Source: Lewinellaceae bacterium (GTDB taxonomy: Bacteria > Bacteroidota > Bacteroidia > Chitinophagales > Saprospiraceae). Taken from it: DNA of 64,000 bases. The translations under genes were made by a program, and so were the position numbers. The stretch covers positions 1,984,001 through 2,048,000 of the forward strand of contig JACJXW010000004.1 of assembly GCA_020636405.1 (NCBI GenBank), written 5' to 3'. The notes under the pieces are model-generated. The model was not told where the DNA came from and did no database searches. It saw only the letters and a program-made list of their open reading frames with translations. Positions 35,446 through 46,368 of this stretch are shown here, piece by piece; within the stretch, counting starts at the first letter, position 1, and each line of letters starts with the position of its first letter.

Positions 35446-35678
35446 GAGTAACCGAATGGAAAATGAATCAACGGCGCCGTAGCTCTGCCTCCTATCAGCT
35501 GACAACTTTATCCGGCCGCCGTAGCTTTACCCGCTATTATCAGGGGCCGGAGAAGAAAACAAGCCTGTTTTACGTCTAAAAATAAAAAAAGCCGGAAACT
35601 TCGGAACAAGCCTTACCGTATATCGCATTGGCAGTCCTTGCCTTTGGCTCCAAACATGCTATAAGTCAAAACACCACA

Positions 35679-38345
35679 ATGAAGCACCTTCCCACTCTGA
35701 AAGGGCAGCTCAAGGAACTCCTCCTGGAAGGGGGGATGGCTTCCGCTATGCACGGCCTGCGGGATAATCTGCCCGCCGATTCTCCCAAGTACAACGCTGT
35801 GCTGCAGCTGGAAGCCGAGTACAGGGAACTGGAAACCCAGATGATCAGGGGCCTGCTGTCGTTTGAGCAGGCCGGGCTGCAGTCCAACCGCCTGCGCGAC
35901 CGGCTGCTGGCCCTTATTGATGGACTGGAAGCCGACGACTTCAGCCCGCAGCTCCGGCGCAGCCGCTTCCGCCAGGGAGAGAAGGTGCGGCGCGGCCACG
36001 TCCTCTACCAGATCCCGCATACCATGCAGGTAGGGGAGGATCACCGCTGCCTGGTGCGCATCGCTTTCGACAGGGAGATGCTGCTGGATGGCTTCCGGCT
36101 GGATGAGCACACCCAGGTCCGGGAGAACCTGCGCGTGTCCGATTACATGAAGGTGGACCTGGTGGATCCATCTCCCTCTCCGGCATTTGAGATCCGCACC
36201 ACCAGCCCGCCTGAGCAGGTGGTCGACGAAGACGACCATACCGAGTGGCGCTTTTACGTCAAGCCTCTTGTGCCCGGCCGCCACCTGCTGGAACTGAAAG
36301 TTGTGATCATGGTGGTGATGGAGGACGGCCGGACCCTACCCCGCGAAAAGACCCTGGAAGAAAGCGTCGTCATCGTCAGCGAGCCGGTGGAGGCGCCCGC
36401 CGCCGGGCAAACCTTCAAAACGCTGGAAGAAAACCTCCTCCTGGGCCGCGGCATCGAGGCCCGGGAATCGGGCTTCCGCCTGCCCAAAGGCCTGCAGGCC
36501 GTGGCCGGCGCCCTGGCGCTGTTGATGCTGGCCAGCACCGCCACCTACGCCCTGGCGCCCCAGGAGGCGGCCTGGGCATACATGCGCTACCTGCGCAACA
36601 GCAAGGCCGCCTACGAGCAGTACATCGAACAGTACCCGGAGAGCCGCCATGTGGAAACCGCCGCCTACCGCCGGGCCAAAGTGGGGCAGGACGCCGAGGC
36701 CTACGAAGAATACCTCGCCCAGTACGAGGGCGGCAAATACCAACAGCAGGCTGCCTGGGAAGTGGCCGAGCTCACCCGGGCGCCCATCGCTTATCTGCGC
36801 TACCTGCACGAGTTTCCGGCAGGGATTAAAGCGGCGGCGGCTCAGGCCCGGATCCGGGAGATGGAGCCCCGCCTCTGGCAGGCACTGCAGGGATCACCTT
36901 CCCTACAGGCGGTAGACCAGTACCTGTCCCTCTATCCGGAAAGTGACAAGCGCGAAGAGGCTTTGGCTTACCTCGGCGACAGCAGCCTGTGGCAGGGGCC
37001 GGTGGAAGAGGCCAATTCCATGCTGGCCCGCATTACCGGGCACTCGTTGGAGGAACGGCTGCTGGCCCATGCCGAAGCAGCCCCCACCGCCGACGCCCTC
37101 GAAAGCTTCATCGCCCACACCAACAACCCGGCCCTCGCCCAACAAGCCCGGCAGGCGCTGAATAACTTCCAGCCGCCTGCCTCTCATGGGGAAACGGCCG
37201 AGGCTCCTTTCTCCCGGGACAACCCCGAAGAGCAGCCGGCGCCACCCGCAAAGCGCCATGGAGTAATGGAAAACGAAGAGGCGCCCAATCCCCCTATCCA
37301 AAGCACTTTAGTGGAACCATCTACTGCAAAAGTGTGGGAACAATCCACTCCCTGTGCTACCCAGGGCGGCGACGCCGACGGCGACGGCCTCTGTGCCGCC
37401 ATCGACTGCAACGACAACGACCCCGCCGTCCGGGCCTCCCGCGACAGCGACGGCGACGGCCTGTGCGATGACCGGGACGCCTGCCTGGATCAGCCCGGCC
37501 CGGCCGCCAATAAGGGCTGTCCGGAGCCGCCTGAACCGGCTTCACCAAACCCGGGAGACAAAGATCTCCCCATACCGGAAATGGTAAAAATCGAGGGCAG
37601 TGCTTTTACCATGGGCTGCCAGGAGGGGAGGGATCAGCATTGTTATTCCGATGAAAAGCCCGCCCACCAGGTGACGGTGAGCACCTTCTATATGAGCAAG
37701 CACGAGGTGACGAACGAACAGTATGCCGCCTTCCTTAACGCTTACGGCAGTGACAGCGTAAAGGAAGGCGCTTTCAAGGGGAAAATTATGATTGGATCTC
37801 ATGAATGGGGCGTGCAGGAAGAAGGCGGCCGCTGGCGTCCCGCCAAAGGATACGAAAAGCATCCGGTGGTAAACGTCAGTTGGTATGGCGCCTACGAATA
37901 CTGCGCCTGGCTGAGCCAAAGAACGGGCAAAAAGTACCGCTTGCCCACCGAAGCGGAGTGGGAGTACGCCGCCCGGGGGGGGGTGAGGAGTAAGGGGTAT
38001 TTGTTTGCAGGGGGTAATGAATTGGACGAGGTAGGATGGTTTGGCCAAAACTCCGGAGGTAAGACGCACTCCGTCGGCCAGAAGCGGGCGAATGAGTTGG
38101 GCCTGTACGATATGAGCGGCAATGTGTTGGAGTGGTGTGGGGACTGGTATGATGAAAATTACTATCAGCAGAGTAAAGGCGCTAAAGATCCTCAGGGGCC
38201 TTCATCCGGCATGTCCCGTGTTTTGCGCGGCGGCTCGTGGTACGACGATCCGCGGTACTGCCGTTGTACGGCCCGCGGCAACATCACGCCGGTGATCCGC
38301 GACGACTCCTTCGGTTTTCGGTTGGTGTTGCCCTTCCAGTTTTAG
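35679..38345 (+). CDS. EAD11-like / transmembrane / repeat / FGE-sulfatase (C-lectin fold) protein with DGR-like variable tail
   Basis: This 888-residue protein has several parts. Residues 1 to about 80 resemble effector-associated domain 11 (LKGQLKELLLEGGMASAMHGL, then RGLLSFEQAGLQSNRLRDRLLALID). Residues 90-250 form a beta-rich domain I cannot name. A membrane helix lies at about 270-292, then TPR-like helices (AAYEQYIEQYPESRHVETAAYRRAK), a low-complexity Pro/Glu region, a Ca-binding type-3 repeat region (DADGDGLCAAIDCNDNDP, DSDGDGLCDDRDAC) near 563-615, and from about 632 an FGE-sulfatase/C-type-lectin domain (FTMGC, EVTNEQYAAFL, YRLPTEAEWEYAARGG, YDMSGNVLEWCGDWY, RVLRGGSW). Catalytic Cys residues of true FGE are not evident. 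Residues 855-877 have the NNY codon pattern of a diversity-generating retroelement target. ATG at 35679 begins the EAD. Confidence 0.85.
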   Translation: MKHLPTLKGQLKELLLEGGMASAMHGLRDNLPADSPKYNAVLQLEAEYRELETQMIRGLLSFEQAGLQSNRLRDRLLALIDGLEADDFSPQLRRSRFRQGEKVRRGHVLYQIPHTMQVGEDHRCLVRIAFDREMLLDGFRLDEHTQVRENLRVSDYMKVDLVDPSPSPAFEIRTTSPPEQVVDEDDHTEWRFYVKPLVPGRHLLELKVVIMVVMEDGRTLPREKTLEESVVIVSEPVEAPAAGQTFKTLEENLLLGRGIEARESGFRLPKGLQAVAGALALLMLASTATYALAPQEAAWAYMRYLRNSKAAYEQYIEQYPESRHVETAAYRRAKVGQDAEAYEEYLAQYEGGKYQQQAAWEVAELTRAPIAYLRYLHEFPAGIKAAAAQARIREMEPRLWQALQGSPSLQAVDQYLSLYPESDKREEALAYLGDSSLWQGPVEEANSMLARITGHSLEERLLAHAEAAPTADALESFIAHTNNPALAQQARQALNNFQPPASHGETAEAPFSRDNPEEQPAPPAKRHGVMENEEAPNPPIQSTLVEPSTAKVWEQSTPCATQGGDADGDGLCAAIDCNDNDPAVRASRDSDGDGLCDDRDACLDQPGPAANKGCPEPPEPASPNPGDKDLPIPEMVKIEGSAFTMGCQEGRDQHCYSDEKPAHQVTVSTFYMSKHEVTNEQYAAFLNAYGSDSVKEGAFKGKIMIGSHEWGVQEEGGRWRPAKGYEKHPVVNVSWYGAYEYCAWLSQRTGKKYRLPTEAEWEYAARGGVRSKGYLFAGGNELDEVGWFGQNSGGKTHSVGQKRANELGLYDMSGNVLEWCGDWYDENYYQQSKGAKDPQGPSSGMSRVLRGGSWYDDPRYCRCTARGNITPVIRDDSFGFRLVLPFQF

Positions 38346-39063
38346 GGAAGGCCATTCCGGCCTCCCGTGAGCCATAAAACGGTTCGGTGAAATAAATGAG
38401 AATTTCACCGGGCGTTCCGCGGAGGGCTGCTGCAGGGATAAGCAAGGCGGAGTCGGAGCGGAGCCGGCGATCCCTGTGGCTGCCCGGAGCGGCGGTTTCG
38501 GACGCGCCGGCTTCATCTGGTGCGTGGGTACGCAGCTTTCGGGGCTGGGCCGGGGGGGGTGATTTTTTTTCGCGCTCTGAATTGGGATGTGGGCCTACCT
38601 CGCCCTTTGACACAATGGCCGCCAAGTGCCATCACTGTATTGTATGAGGGTTATTCAACCTGTCGGTTTTACTAAGGCCTGTGTTGCCGGGCCCGCCGGC
38701 TGTGCCGGCGTCCGGCAGGTTGGGCCGGTGAAATAACCGCCTGGCAAATTCCACCGGGTTGAGGCACAACTTTTTCCCCTCTCCCGTGTTCCAAGGGGGC
38801 GCTGCCGGAAAACAGCGGCAGGCTGTGGGTTTCACGCCGGCGATTTGGCTGCTATCGTGGGCAATTCAACCCAACAACGGCGGCCCGGCCGGCAAAAAAG
38901 CGCGGCCCGGAAATTTTTCAAAGGCTACCGGCCGGAAAGGCAAAATTTGGCAAAGGCCAACCGCGGGCATAGAAAATTTGACGGAATGCCGGCCGGAGTA
39001 TTCGGCAGTTGACACTGCCCTCAAACGGGAAGCAGCTCCGGCCACAATTATTTTAAAATGGGC
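38346..39063. other. Long non-coding stretch before the str promoter
   Basis: About 720 GC-rich bases with no convincing gene. Several short palindromes are visible (for example GCCGGC-rich ones near 38690 and 38890). I looked for a template repeat matching the 3' end of the preceding gene and for a reverse transcriptase and found neither. Confidence 0.45.
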
Positions 39064-39065
39064 TT

Positions 39066-39095
39066 TTGTATTTAGGGAAAAAAGCTATACCTTTG
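39066..39095 (+). promoter_or_regulatory. Main promoter of the str/ribosomal cluster
   Basis: TTG at 39066-39068 (in TTTTG) and TACCTTTG at 39088-39095 are separated by 19 bases, an excellent Bacteroidota promoter. The rpsL start codon is 75 bases downstream. Confidence 0.75.
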
Positions 39096-39170
39096 CAATC
39101 GCTTTTTGAGCAAGGTATTTCTATGTTGTTACTAAAGCATTGTTATACAGACTAAATTACGATAAAAAAG

Positions 39171-39545
39171 ATGCCTACTATTAATCAACTTGTACGCAAG
39201 GGCAGGAAAAAAGTGGTAACGAAGAGCAAGTCTCGCGCTCTGGATGGATGTCCGCAGAAGCGTGGTGTATGCACCCGTGTTTACACCACCACGCCGAAGA
39301 AGCCGAACTCCGCTCTGCGTAAGGTTGCGAAGGTGCGCCTGACCAATGGCCTGGAAGTCATCTGTTACATTCCGGGTGAAGGGCACAACCTGCAGGAACA
39401 CTCCATCGTGTTAGTCCGCGGCGGCCGTGTTAAGGACCTGCCGGGTGTGCGGTACACCATCGTTCGTGGCGCATTGGACACCGCCGGCGTAGAAGGACGC
39501 CTGCAGTCTCGCTCCCGTTATGGCGCCAAGCGCCCGAAGAGCTAG
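39171..39545 (+). CDS. rpsL: 30S ribosomal protein S12
   Basis: This 124-residue protein is part of the decoding centre. It has the full S12 sequence, with TTPKKPNSALRKVAKVRL and GGRVKDLPGVRY; both lysines that are changed in streptomycin-resistant mutants are present. It is first in the str operon, 81 bases before rpsG. Confidence 0.98.
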   Translation: MPTINQLVRKGRKKVVTKSKSRALDGCPQKRGVCTRVYTTTPKKPNSALRKVAKVRLTNGLEVICYIPGEGHNLQEHSIVLVRGGRVKDLPGVRYTIVRGALDTAGVEGRLQSRSRYGAKRPKS

Positions 39546-39626
39546 TAGCTTTCAACAGCTGGCCTGTTGAACCCTACTGATTATGTTTCAATCCAATTGC
39601 GAAACCTCTAATTCGGATAAAGAGTA

Positions 39627-40094
39627 ATGAGAAAAAGAAAGCCAAAACTTAGAGTTATTCAGCCGGACCCCAGGTACGGAGATGCCATGGTCACCCAGTT
39701 TGTCAATCACTTGATGTGGCAAGGTAAGAAGACTATTGCCCTTGCCATATTCTATGATGCCATGGATATTATTAAGGAGCGTACCAAGCAGGACGAGCAC
39801 GCAATGTGGAAGAAAGCGCTGAATAACGCCATGCCACAGGTGGAAGTCCGCAGCCGCCGTATTGGTGGCGCCACTTTCCAGATCCCCACCGAGATCCGTG
39901 CCAAGCGCAAGGTCTCCATCGGGATGAAATGGCTGATCAAGTTCTCCCGCCAACGCAGCGGTAAAGGGATGGCTGAAAAACTGGCTGCAGAGGTCATAGC
40001 TGCCGCCAAAGGCGAAGGTGGCGCAGTAAAGCGTAAGGAAGATACCCACAAGATGGCAGAATCCAACCGCGCCTTTGCTCACTTCCGCGTCTGA
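39627..40094 (+). CDS. rpsG: 30S ribosomal protein S7
   Basis: This 155-residue protein nucleates assembly of the 16S rRNA 3' domain. The sequence is typical: MRKRKPKLRVIQPDPRYGD at the start and KMAESNRAFAHFRV at the end. It lies between rpsL and fusA in the usual order. Confidence 0.98.
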   Translation: MRKRKPKLRVIQPDPRYGDAMVTQFVNHLMWQGKKTIALAIFYDAMDIIKERTKQDEHAMWKKALNNAMPQVEVRSRRIGGATFQIPTEIRAKRKVSIGMKWLIKFSRQRSGKGMAEKLAAEVIAAAKGEGGAVKRKEDTHKMAESNRAFAHFRV

Positions 40095-40151
40095 TCACCT
40101 GCTAGTTGTACTTATAACCATTTAATCAATTAAAATCCTGACGGCGTAGTC

Positions 40152-42290
<2,139 letters not shown>

Positions 42291-42379
42291 AAATTTAGTT
42301 GACGGTTGACGGTTGTTCGTTGTCGCTTTCGGCAACGGATAACCCCCAACTGAAGACCAACCATTATTTAATAAACGGC

Positions 42380-42688
42380 ATGAATCAGAAAATCAGAATC
42401 AAGCTCCGGTCTTACGATCACAACCTCGTAGACAAGTCTACGGAGAAGATCGTTAAGACGGTGAGGAACAGTGGCGCTGTAGTTACTGGACCGATTCCGC
42501 TGCCCACCGAGAAGAAGATCTTTACCGTGCTCCGTTCACCGCACGTCAACAAGAAATCTCGGGAGCAGTTCCAGTTGCGTACCCACAAACGCCTCATCGA
42601 AATTTACACTCCCACCCAGAAGACAGTAGATGCCCTGTCCAAACTGGAACTGCCGAGTGGAGTTGACATTCAGGTTAAATTGACGTAG
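42380..42688 (+). CDS. rpsJ: 30S ribosomal protein S10
   Basis: This 102-residue protein is the first gene of the S10 part of the cluster. Typical sequence: MNQKIRIKLRSYDHNLVDKS, then GPIPLPTEKKIFTVLRSPHVNKKSREQFQLRTHKRLI. ATG at 42380 was chosen because the frame before it is noncoding repeat-rich sequence. It also has the known role in Nus antitermination. Confidence 0.97.
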   Translation: MNQKIRIKLRSYDHNLVDKSTEKIVKTVRNSGAVVTGPIPLPTEKKIFTVLRSPHVNKKSREQFQLRTHKRLIEIYTPTQKTVDALSKLELPSGVDIQVKLT

Positions 42689-42705
42689 AACCATTCATTA
42701 CATAC

Positions 42706-42823
42706 GGCATTAGACGTCAGATACTAGGTGTCTGGTCTTTGCTGCCCCTTTCTGTTGCCCTTACGGGTAAGAGGAAGCAGCCTGGCAACTGCTCAGGGGT
42801 GCCCAAGTCTGGGATCTAATGCC
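42706..42823 (+). ncRNA. Candidate structured leader upstream of rplC
   Basis: GGCATTAGA (42706-42714) is the exact reverse complement of TCTAATGCC (42815-42823), closing a 118-nt domain. Inside are AGAC..CAGA against TCTGGTCT (42713-42722 with 42736-42743), GTTGCC with GGCAAC, and CTTA/TAAG around CGGG. It lies 20 bases before rplC. This could be an autoregulatory leader for the L3/L4 genes. Confidence 0.5.
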
Positions 42824-42842
42824 TATATAAAACTTAATGCTG

Positions 42843-43466
42843 ATGAACGGTATTATCGGTAAAAAGATTGGAATGACCAGCATGTATGACGCCCGCGGGC
42901 GCAATGTCGCATGTACTGTGGTAGAAGCCGGCCCCTGTGTGGTTACACAGGTGAAGACGGAAGACTCCGACGGATACAATGCGCTGCAGCTCGGATTCGG
43001 CGATGCTAAGGTCAAAAACACATCCCAAGCTCTCCAAGGGCATTTCGACAAAGCAAAGACAGGTCCTAAACGTGAAGTTGTCGAGTTCCGCGACTTCCAG
43101 ATCGTAGAGAAAGCACTCGGCGACCTCATCAAAGTTGAAGAGGTTTTCGCTGAAGGCGACCGCGTAAGCGCCGTCGGCACAACCAAAGGTAAAGGCTTCC
43201 AGGGGGTAGTGAAACGCCACGGTTTCAGTGGTGTAAACGACGCTACTCACGGACAGCACAACCGCCAGCGGGCTCCGGGTTCTATTGGTGCATCTTCCTT
43301 CCCTTCCAAGGTGTTCAAGGGCATGCGCATGGCCGGCCGCACCGGCGGCAACCGGGTAAAGGTGAAAAACCTGGAAGTCCTCAGGATCTTCCCGGAAAAG
43401 AACCTGATACTCGTCAAAGGCGCCATCCCCGGCCACAATGGGTCTTTTGTAATTCTTGAAAAGTAA
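42843..43466 (+). CDS. rplC: 50S ribosomal protein L3
   Basis: This 207-residue protein has MNGIIGKKIGMTSMYDARG at the start and the conserved GTTKGKGFQGVVKRHGFSG and RAPGSIGASSFPSKVFKGMRMAGRTG loop. ATG at 42843 gives the family's usual start; ATG at 42837 adds two residues. A structured leader may precede it. Confidence 0.96.
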   Translation: MNGIIGKKIGMTSMYDARGRNVACTVVEAGPCVVTQVKTEDSDGYNALQLGFGDAKVKNTSQALQGHFDKAKTGPKREVVEFRDFQIVEKALGDLIKVEEVFAEGDRVSAVGTTKGKGFQGVVKRHGFSGVNDATHGQHNRQRAPGSIGASSFPSKVFKGMRMAGRTGGNRVKVKNLEVLRIFPEKNLILVKGAIPGHNGSFVILEK

Positions 43467-43472
43467 AAAGCC

Positions 43473-44102
43473 ATGAAACTCGAAGTTCTAAATATTCAAG
43501 GCCAGAAGACCGGAAGGGAAATCGACCTGCCGGAAGGCATCTTTGGTATCGAACCGAACGACCATGCTGTTTACCTGGCTGTCAAGCAATACCTCGCCAA
43601 CCAACGGCAAGGTACGCACAAAGCAAAGGAACGCAGCGAAGTTTCCGGGTCTACCCGTAAGCTCAAGCGTCAGAAGGGCACCGGTACGGCGCGTTTCGGC
43701 GACATCAAGAACCCCGTGTTCCGCGGTGGAGGCCGGATGTTCGGCCCACGCCCGCGCAACTACAGCATCAAGCTGAACAAGAAGGTTCGCCGCCTGGCCC
43801 GTAAGTCCGTTCTGTCCGCAAAAGCGGCTTCCGGCGAAATCCTCATCGTGGAAGACTTCTCTTTTGAATCACCCAAGACGAAGGAATTCGCAAACATTCT
43901 CAACAACCTGCAGCTGACGGGCAAGAAGTCCGTTCTGGTTACTTCCGATTTCGAGAAAGAAGTGTACCTCTCCAGCCGCAACCTGAAGAAATGCAGTGTA
44001 GTTCGTGCCAGTGACCTGAGCACCTACGCCGTAATGAACAGCCACACGCTGGTACTCTCCGAAGGTGCTGTTGAGAAGATCAAGGAAACATTTGCTAATT
44101 AA
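43473..44102 (+). CDS. rplD: 50S ribosomal protein L4
   Basis: This 209-residue protein has the usual loop with KLKRQKGTGTARFGDIKNPVFRGGGRMFGPRPRNY that lines the exit tunnel. It begins six bases after rplC and is followed by rplW. In other bacteria L4 represses the S10 operon through its leader. Confidence 0.98.
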   Translation: MKLEVLNIQGQKTGREIDLPEGIFGIEPNDHAVYLAVKQYLANQRQGTHKAKERSEVSGSTRKLKRQKGTGTARFGDIKNPVFRGGGRMFGPRPRNYSIKLNKKVRRLARKSVLSAKAASGEILIVEDFSFESPKTKEFANILNNLQLTGKKSVLVTSDFEKEVYLSSRNLKKCSVVRASDLSTYAVMNSHTLVLSEGAVEKIKETFAN

Positions 44103-44148
44103 ACTCAGGTTGCGGTAAGCCGCAGCCAGGAAAGTCAAAACTGCAAAG

Positions 44149-44445
44149 ATGGCAAAGACGATCCTCATCAAGCCGTTGATCACGGAAAAGGCAGAAATGC
44201 TGTCGGAGAAGGGCAACAAGTACAGCTTCGTCGTCAGTAAAGATGTCAACAAGATCGAGATCCGCAAGGCCGTAGAGTCCATGTATCAGGTGACGGTGGA
44301 ATCCGTAAACACCATGATCATGCCGGCTAAGGAGAAGAACCGCTCGACTCGTTCGGGGGTCATCCACGGAAGAAAGCCTGCTTTCAAGAAAGCAGTAGTA
44401 ACGCTCGCCGAAGGCGAGGAGATTGATTTCTTTGGAGATATTTAA
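44149..44445 (+). CDS. rplW: 50S ribosomal protein L23
   Basis: This 98-residue protein lies at the tunnel exit and docks SRP and trigger factor. Typical segments: LIKPLITEKAEMLSEKGNKYSFVVSKDVNKIEIRKAVE and the end KAVVTLAEGEEIDFFG. Order after rplD is normal. The gap to rplB (215 bases) is longer than usual and has no clear feature. Confidence 0.97.
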   Translation: MAKTILIKPLITEKAEMLSEKGNKYSFVVSKDVNKIEIRKAVESMYQVTVESVNTMIMPAKEKNRSTRSGVIHGRKPAFKKAVVTLAEGEEIDFFGDI

Positions 44446-44660
44446 TCATAGTTTCCAGGGGCAAAGCCAGGGAAGGTTTTTAGGGTTCTCAGTCGTTGGT
44501 TATCTGTTATCCCAATTACTGAGGAACACTATCTGAGGCTTGGAAAGGTTATTGGCCACCAGTAACCGCCAGCACCGGCTCGAAGAGGCGGTAGCCATAA
44601 GCATCCAACCAAAAAGCACCTTCTCCCGCACGTATCTCTGGAGCGGCAAAAACAGATACC

Positions 44661-45497
44661 ATGCCAGTTAAAAAACATAACCCGGTTACTCCCGGTACGC
44701 GTTTCCGCATCGGGAACACTTTCGCGGAGGTAACCACCGACAAGCCGGAAAAGAGCCTTTTGGCCCCGCTGAAGAAGTCGGGTGGCCGTAACAACGAAGG
44801 ACACCGTACCGTACGCCAGCGCGGCGGAGGCCACAAGCGCCGCTACCGTATCATCGACTTCAAGCGCGATAAGGACGGAATGCCGGCAACCGTACAGACG
44901 ATCGAGTACGACCCGAACCGTACCGCTTACATCGCCCTGGTTGAGTACCAGGACGGGGAGAAGCGCTACATCATCGCCCCGGATAAGCTGAAGGTAGGCG
45001 ACGAGATCCTTTCCGGGGAAGGGGCTGCGCCCAATGTTGGCAATGCGCTTTTCCTGAAGGATATCCCTCTGGGGTCCACGCTTCACGCTGTGGAATTGTA
45101 CCCCGGACGGGGCGCCGCGCTGGCACGCAGTGCCGGTACGTACATCACCCTGATGGGCCGCGAAGGCCGTTATGTATCCGTTAAGATGCCTTCCGGCGAG
45201 GTGCGCCGTATCCTGGGCACATGCAAAGCGACGATCGGCACCACTTCCAACCCCGACCACGGCCTGCAGGTGCTGGGTAAGGCCGGCAGAAAGCGTTGGC
45301 TGGGCCGCCGCCCGCGTACCCGTGGTGTGGCAATGAACCCGGTTGACCACCCGATGGGCGGTGGTGAAGGTAAAGCTTCCGGAGGACACCCGCGTTCGCG
45401 CAACGGCCAGATGGCGAAAGGCGCCAAGACGCGCAAGCCGAAGAAGCATTCCAATAAGTTGATCATTTCCAGAAGAAAGTCGGGTAAGAGGCGTTAA
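44661..45497 (+). CDS. rplB: 50S ribosomal protein L2
   Basis: This 278-residue protein is near the peptidyl transferase centre. The conserved histidine-containing VAMNPVDHPMGGGEG loop is present, as are RGGGHKRRYRIIDFKRDKDG and the basic C-terminus KKHSNKLIISRRKSGKRR. Length is typical. Confidence 0.98.
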   Translation: MPVKKHNPVTPGTRFRIGNTFAEVTTDKPEKSLLAPLKKSGGRNNEGHRTVRQRGGGHKRRYRIIDFKRDKDGMPATVQTIEYDPNRTAYIALVEYQDGEKRYIIAPDKLKVGDEILSGEGAAPNVGNALFLKDIPLGSTLHAVELYPGRGAALARSAGTYITLMGREGRYVSVKMPSGEVRRILGTCKATIGTTSNPDHGLQVLGKAGRKRWLGRRPRTRGVAMNPVDHPMGGGEGKASGGHPRSRNGQMAKGAKTRKPKKHSNKLIISRRKSGKRR

Positions 45498-45527
45498 TCC
45501 TCTCCCTCAAAAAGTACCATAAAAGAC

Positions 45528-45797
45528 ATGGCAAGATCAATCAAAAAAGGCCCCTACGTTTTCCACAAGCTTATGGATAAAGTGGAAAAAGCAAAGGAGT
45601 CAAAGAAGAAAACGGTAATTAAGACCTGGTCCCGGGCCTCCATGATCATTCCTGACATGGTAGGAGAAACCATAGCCGTACACAATGGCAAAACCTTCGT
45701 ACCGGTATTCGTTACCGAGAACATGGTAGGCCACAAACTCGGCGAGTTTGCGCCCACGCGCAACTTCCGCGGCCACTCCGGTAACCGTAAGAAATAA
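45528..45797 (+). CDS. rpsS: 30S ribosomal protein S19
   Basis: This 89-residue protein has MARSIKKGPYVFHKLMDKVEK and the GHKLGEFAPTRNFRGHSG end. It binds near the A-site head. Order after rplB is normal. Confidence 0.98.
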   Translation: MARSIKKGPYVFHKLMDKVEKAKESKKKTVIKTWSRASMIIPDMVGETIAVHNGKTFVPVFVTENMVGHKLGEFAPTRNFRGHSGNRKK

Positions 45798-45916
45798 TTA
45801 ATTCGTTATCCGTTATCTGTTGTTCGTTGATTGTTGTTTGTTGATTGTTGACCTTCTACCAATAATCAGCAATCAATAACTGACAACCGACAACCAACAA
45901 CTGAAAACTAATAATA
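45798..45916. repeat. GTTG/CAAC word-rich spacer between rpsS and rplV
   Basis: The left half repeats words such as TTCGTTGATTGTTG and GTTATCTGTT, while the right half carries the near complements CAATCAATAAC and ACAACCAACAAC. The spacer can therefore fold into an imperfect long hairpin. No gene is present. Confidence 0.7.
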
Positions 45917-46339
45917 ATGGAAGCAGTAGCTAAACTCAGAAACGTCCCCATGTCAGCGCGCAAAATGCGCCTGGTTGTCGATAATATCCGCGGCAAGAAC
46001 GTTTTGGACGCCCTGGACATTCTGCGCTTCACAAAGAGGGAGGCCGCCGTATGGCTCGAGAAGCTGGTCCTCTCTGCTATTGCGAACTGGGAACACAAGC
46101 TGGGTGGCACAGAGAATGCCGACGACTATGACCTGGTGATCAAAACGGCCTTCGTAGATGAAGGCACTATGCTGAAGCGTTTCCGGCCGGCCCCTCACGG
46201 GCGGGCACACCGCATCCGCAAGCGCACCAACCACGTGACGATCGTCGTGGAGAACCGGGTGGCCCTGGCGGCTGACGGCAGACTGGATGATGCCGTGGAA
46301 GTGGAAGAGGTGGAAGACGAGACAGCAGTTGAAGAATAG
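45917..46339 (+). CDS. rplV: 50S ribosomal protein L22
   Basis: This 140-residue protein has KLRNVPMSARKMRLVVDNIRGK and the tunnel beta-hairpin FRPAPHGRAHRIRKRTNHVTIVV. It is about 25 residues longer than most L22 because of an acidic C-terminal tail (DDAVEVEEVEDETAVEE). Confidence 0.97.
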   Translation: MEAVAKLRNVPMSARKMRLVVDNIRGKNVLDALDILRFTKREAAVWLEKLVLSAIANWEHKLGGTENADDYDLVIKTAFVDEGTMLKRFRPAPHGRAHRIRKRTNHVTIVVENRVALAADGRLDDAVEVEEVEDETAVEE

Positions 46340-46368
46340 CATAAACCTTAATTTGTAATACCATTGAT

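Noticed and set aside
34498..35505. Open frame of 335 codons on the minus strand overlapping the thioesterase
   Set aside because: Its sequence is Pro/Arg/Gly-rich without motifs, while the overlapping frame shows both thioesterase folds.
38346..39063. DGR template repeat and reverse transcriptase next to the variable tail
   Set aside because: I searched for the GGCTCGTGG and TTTTCGG parts of the tail and for long frames here and found none; the template, if any, must lie outside the window.
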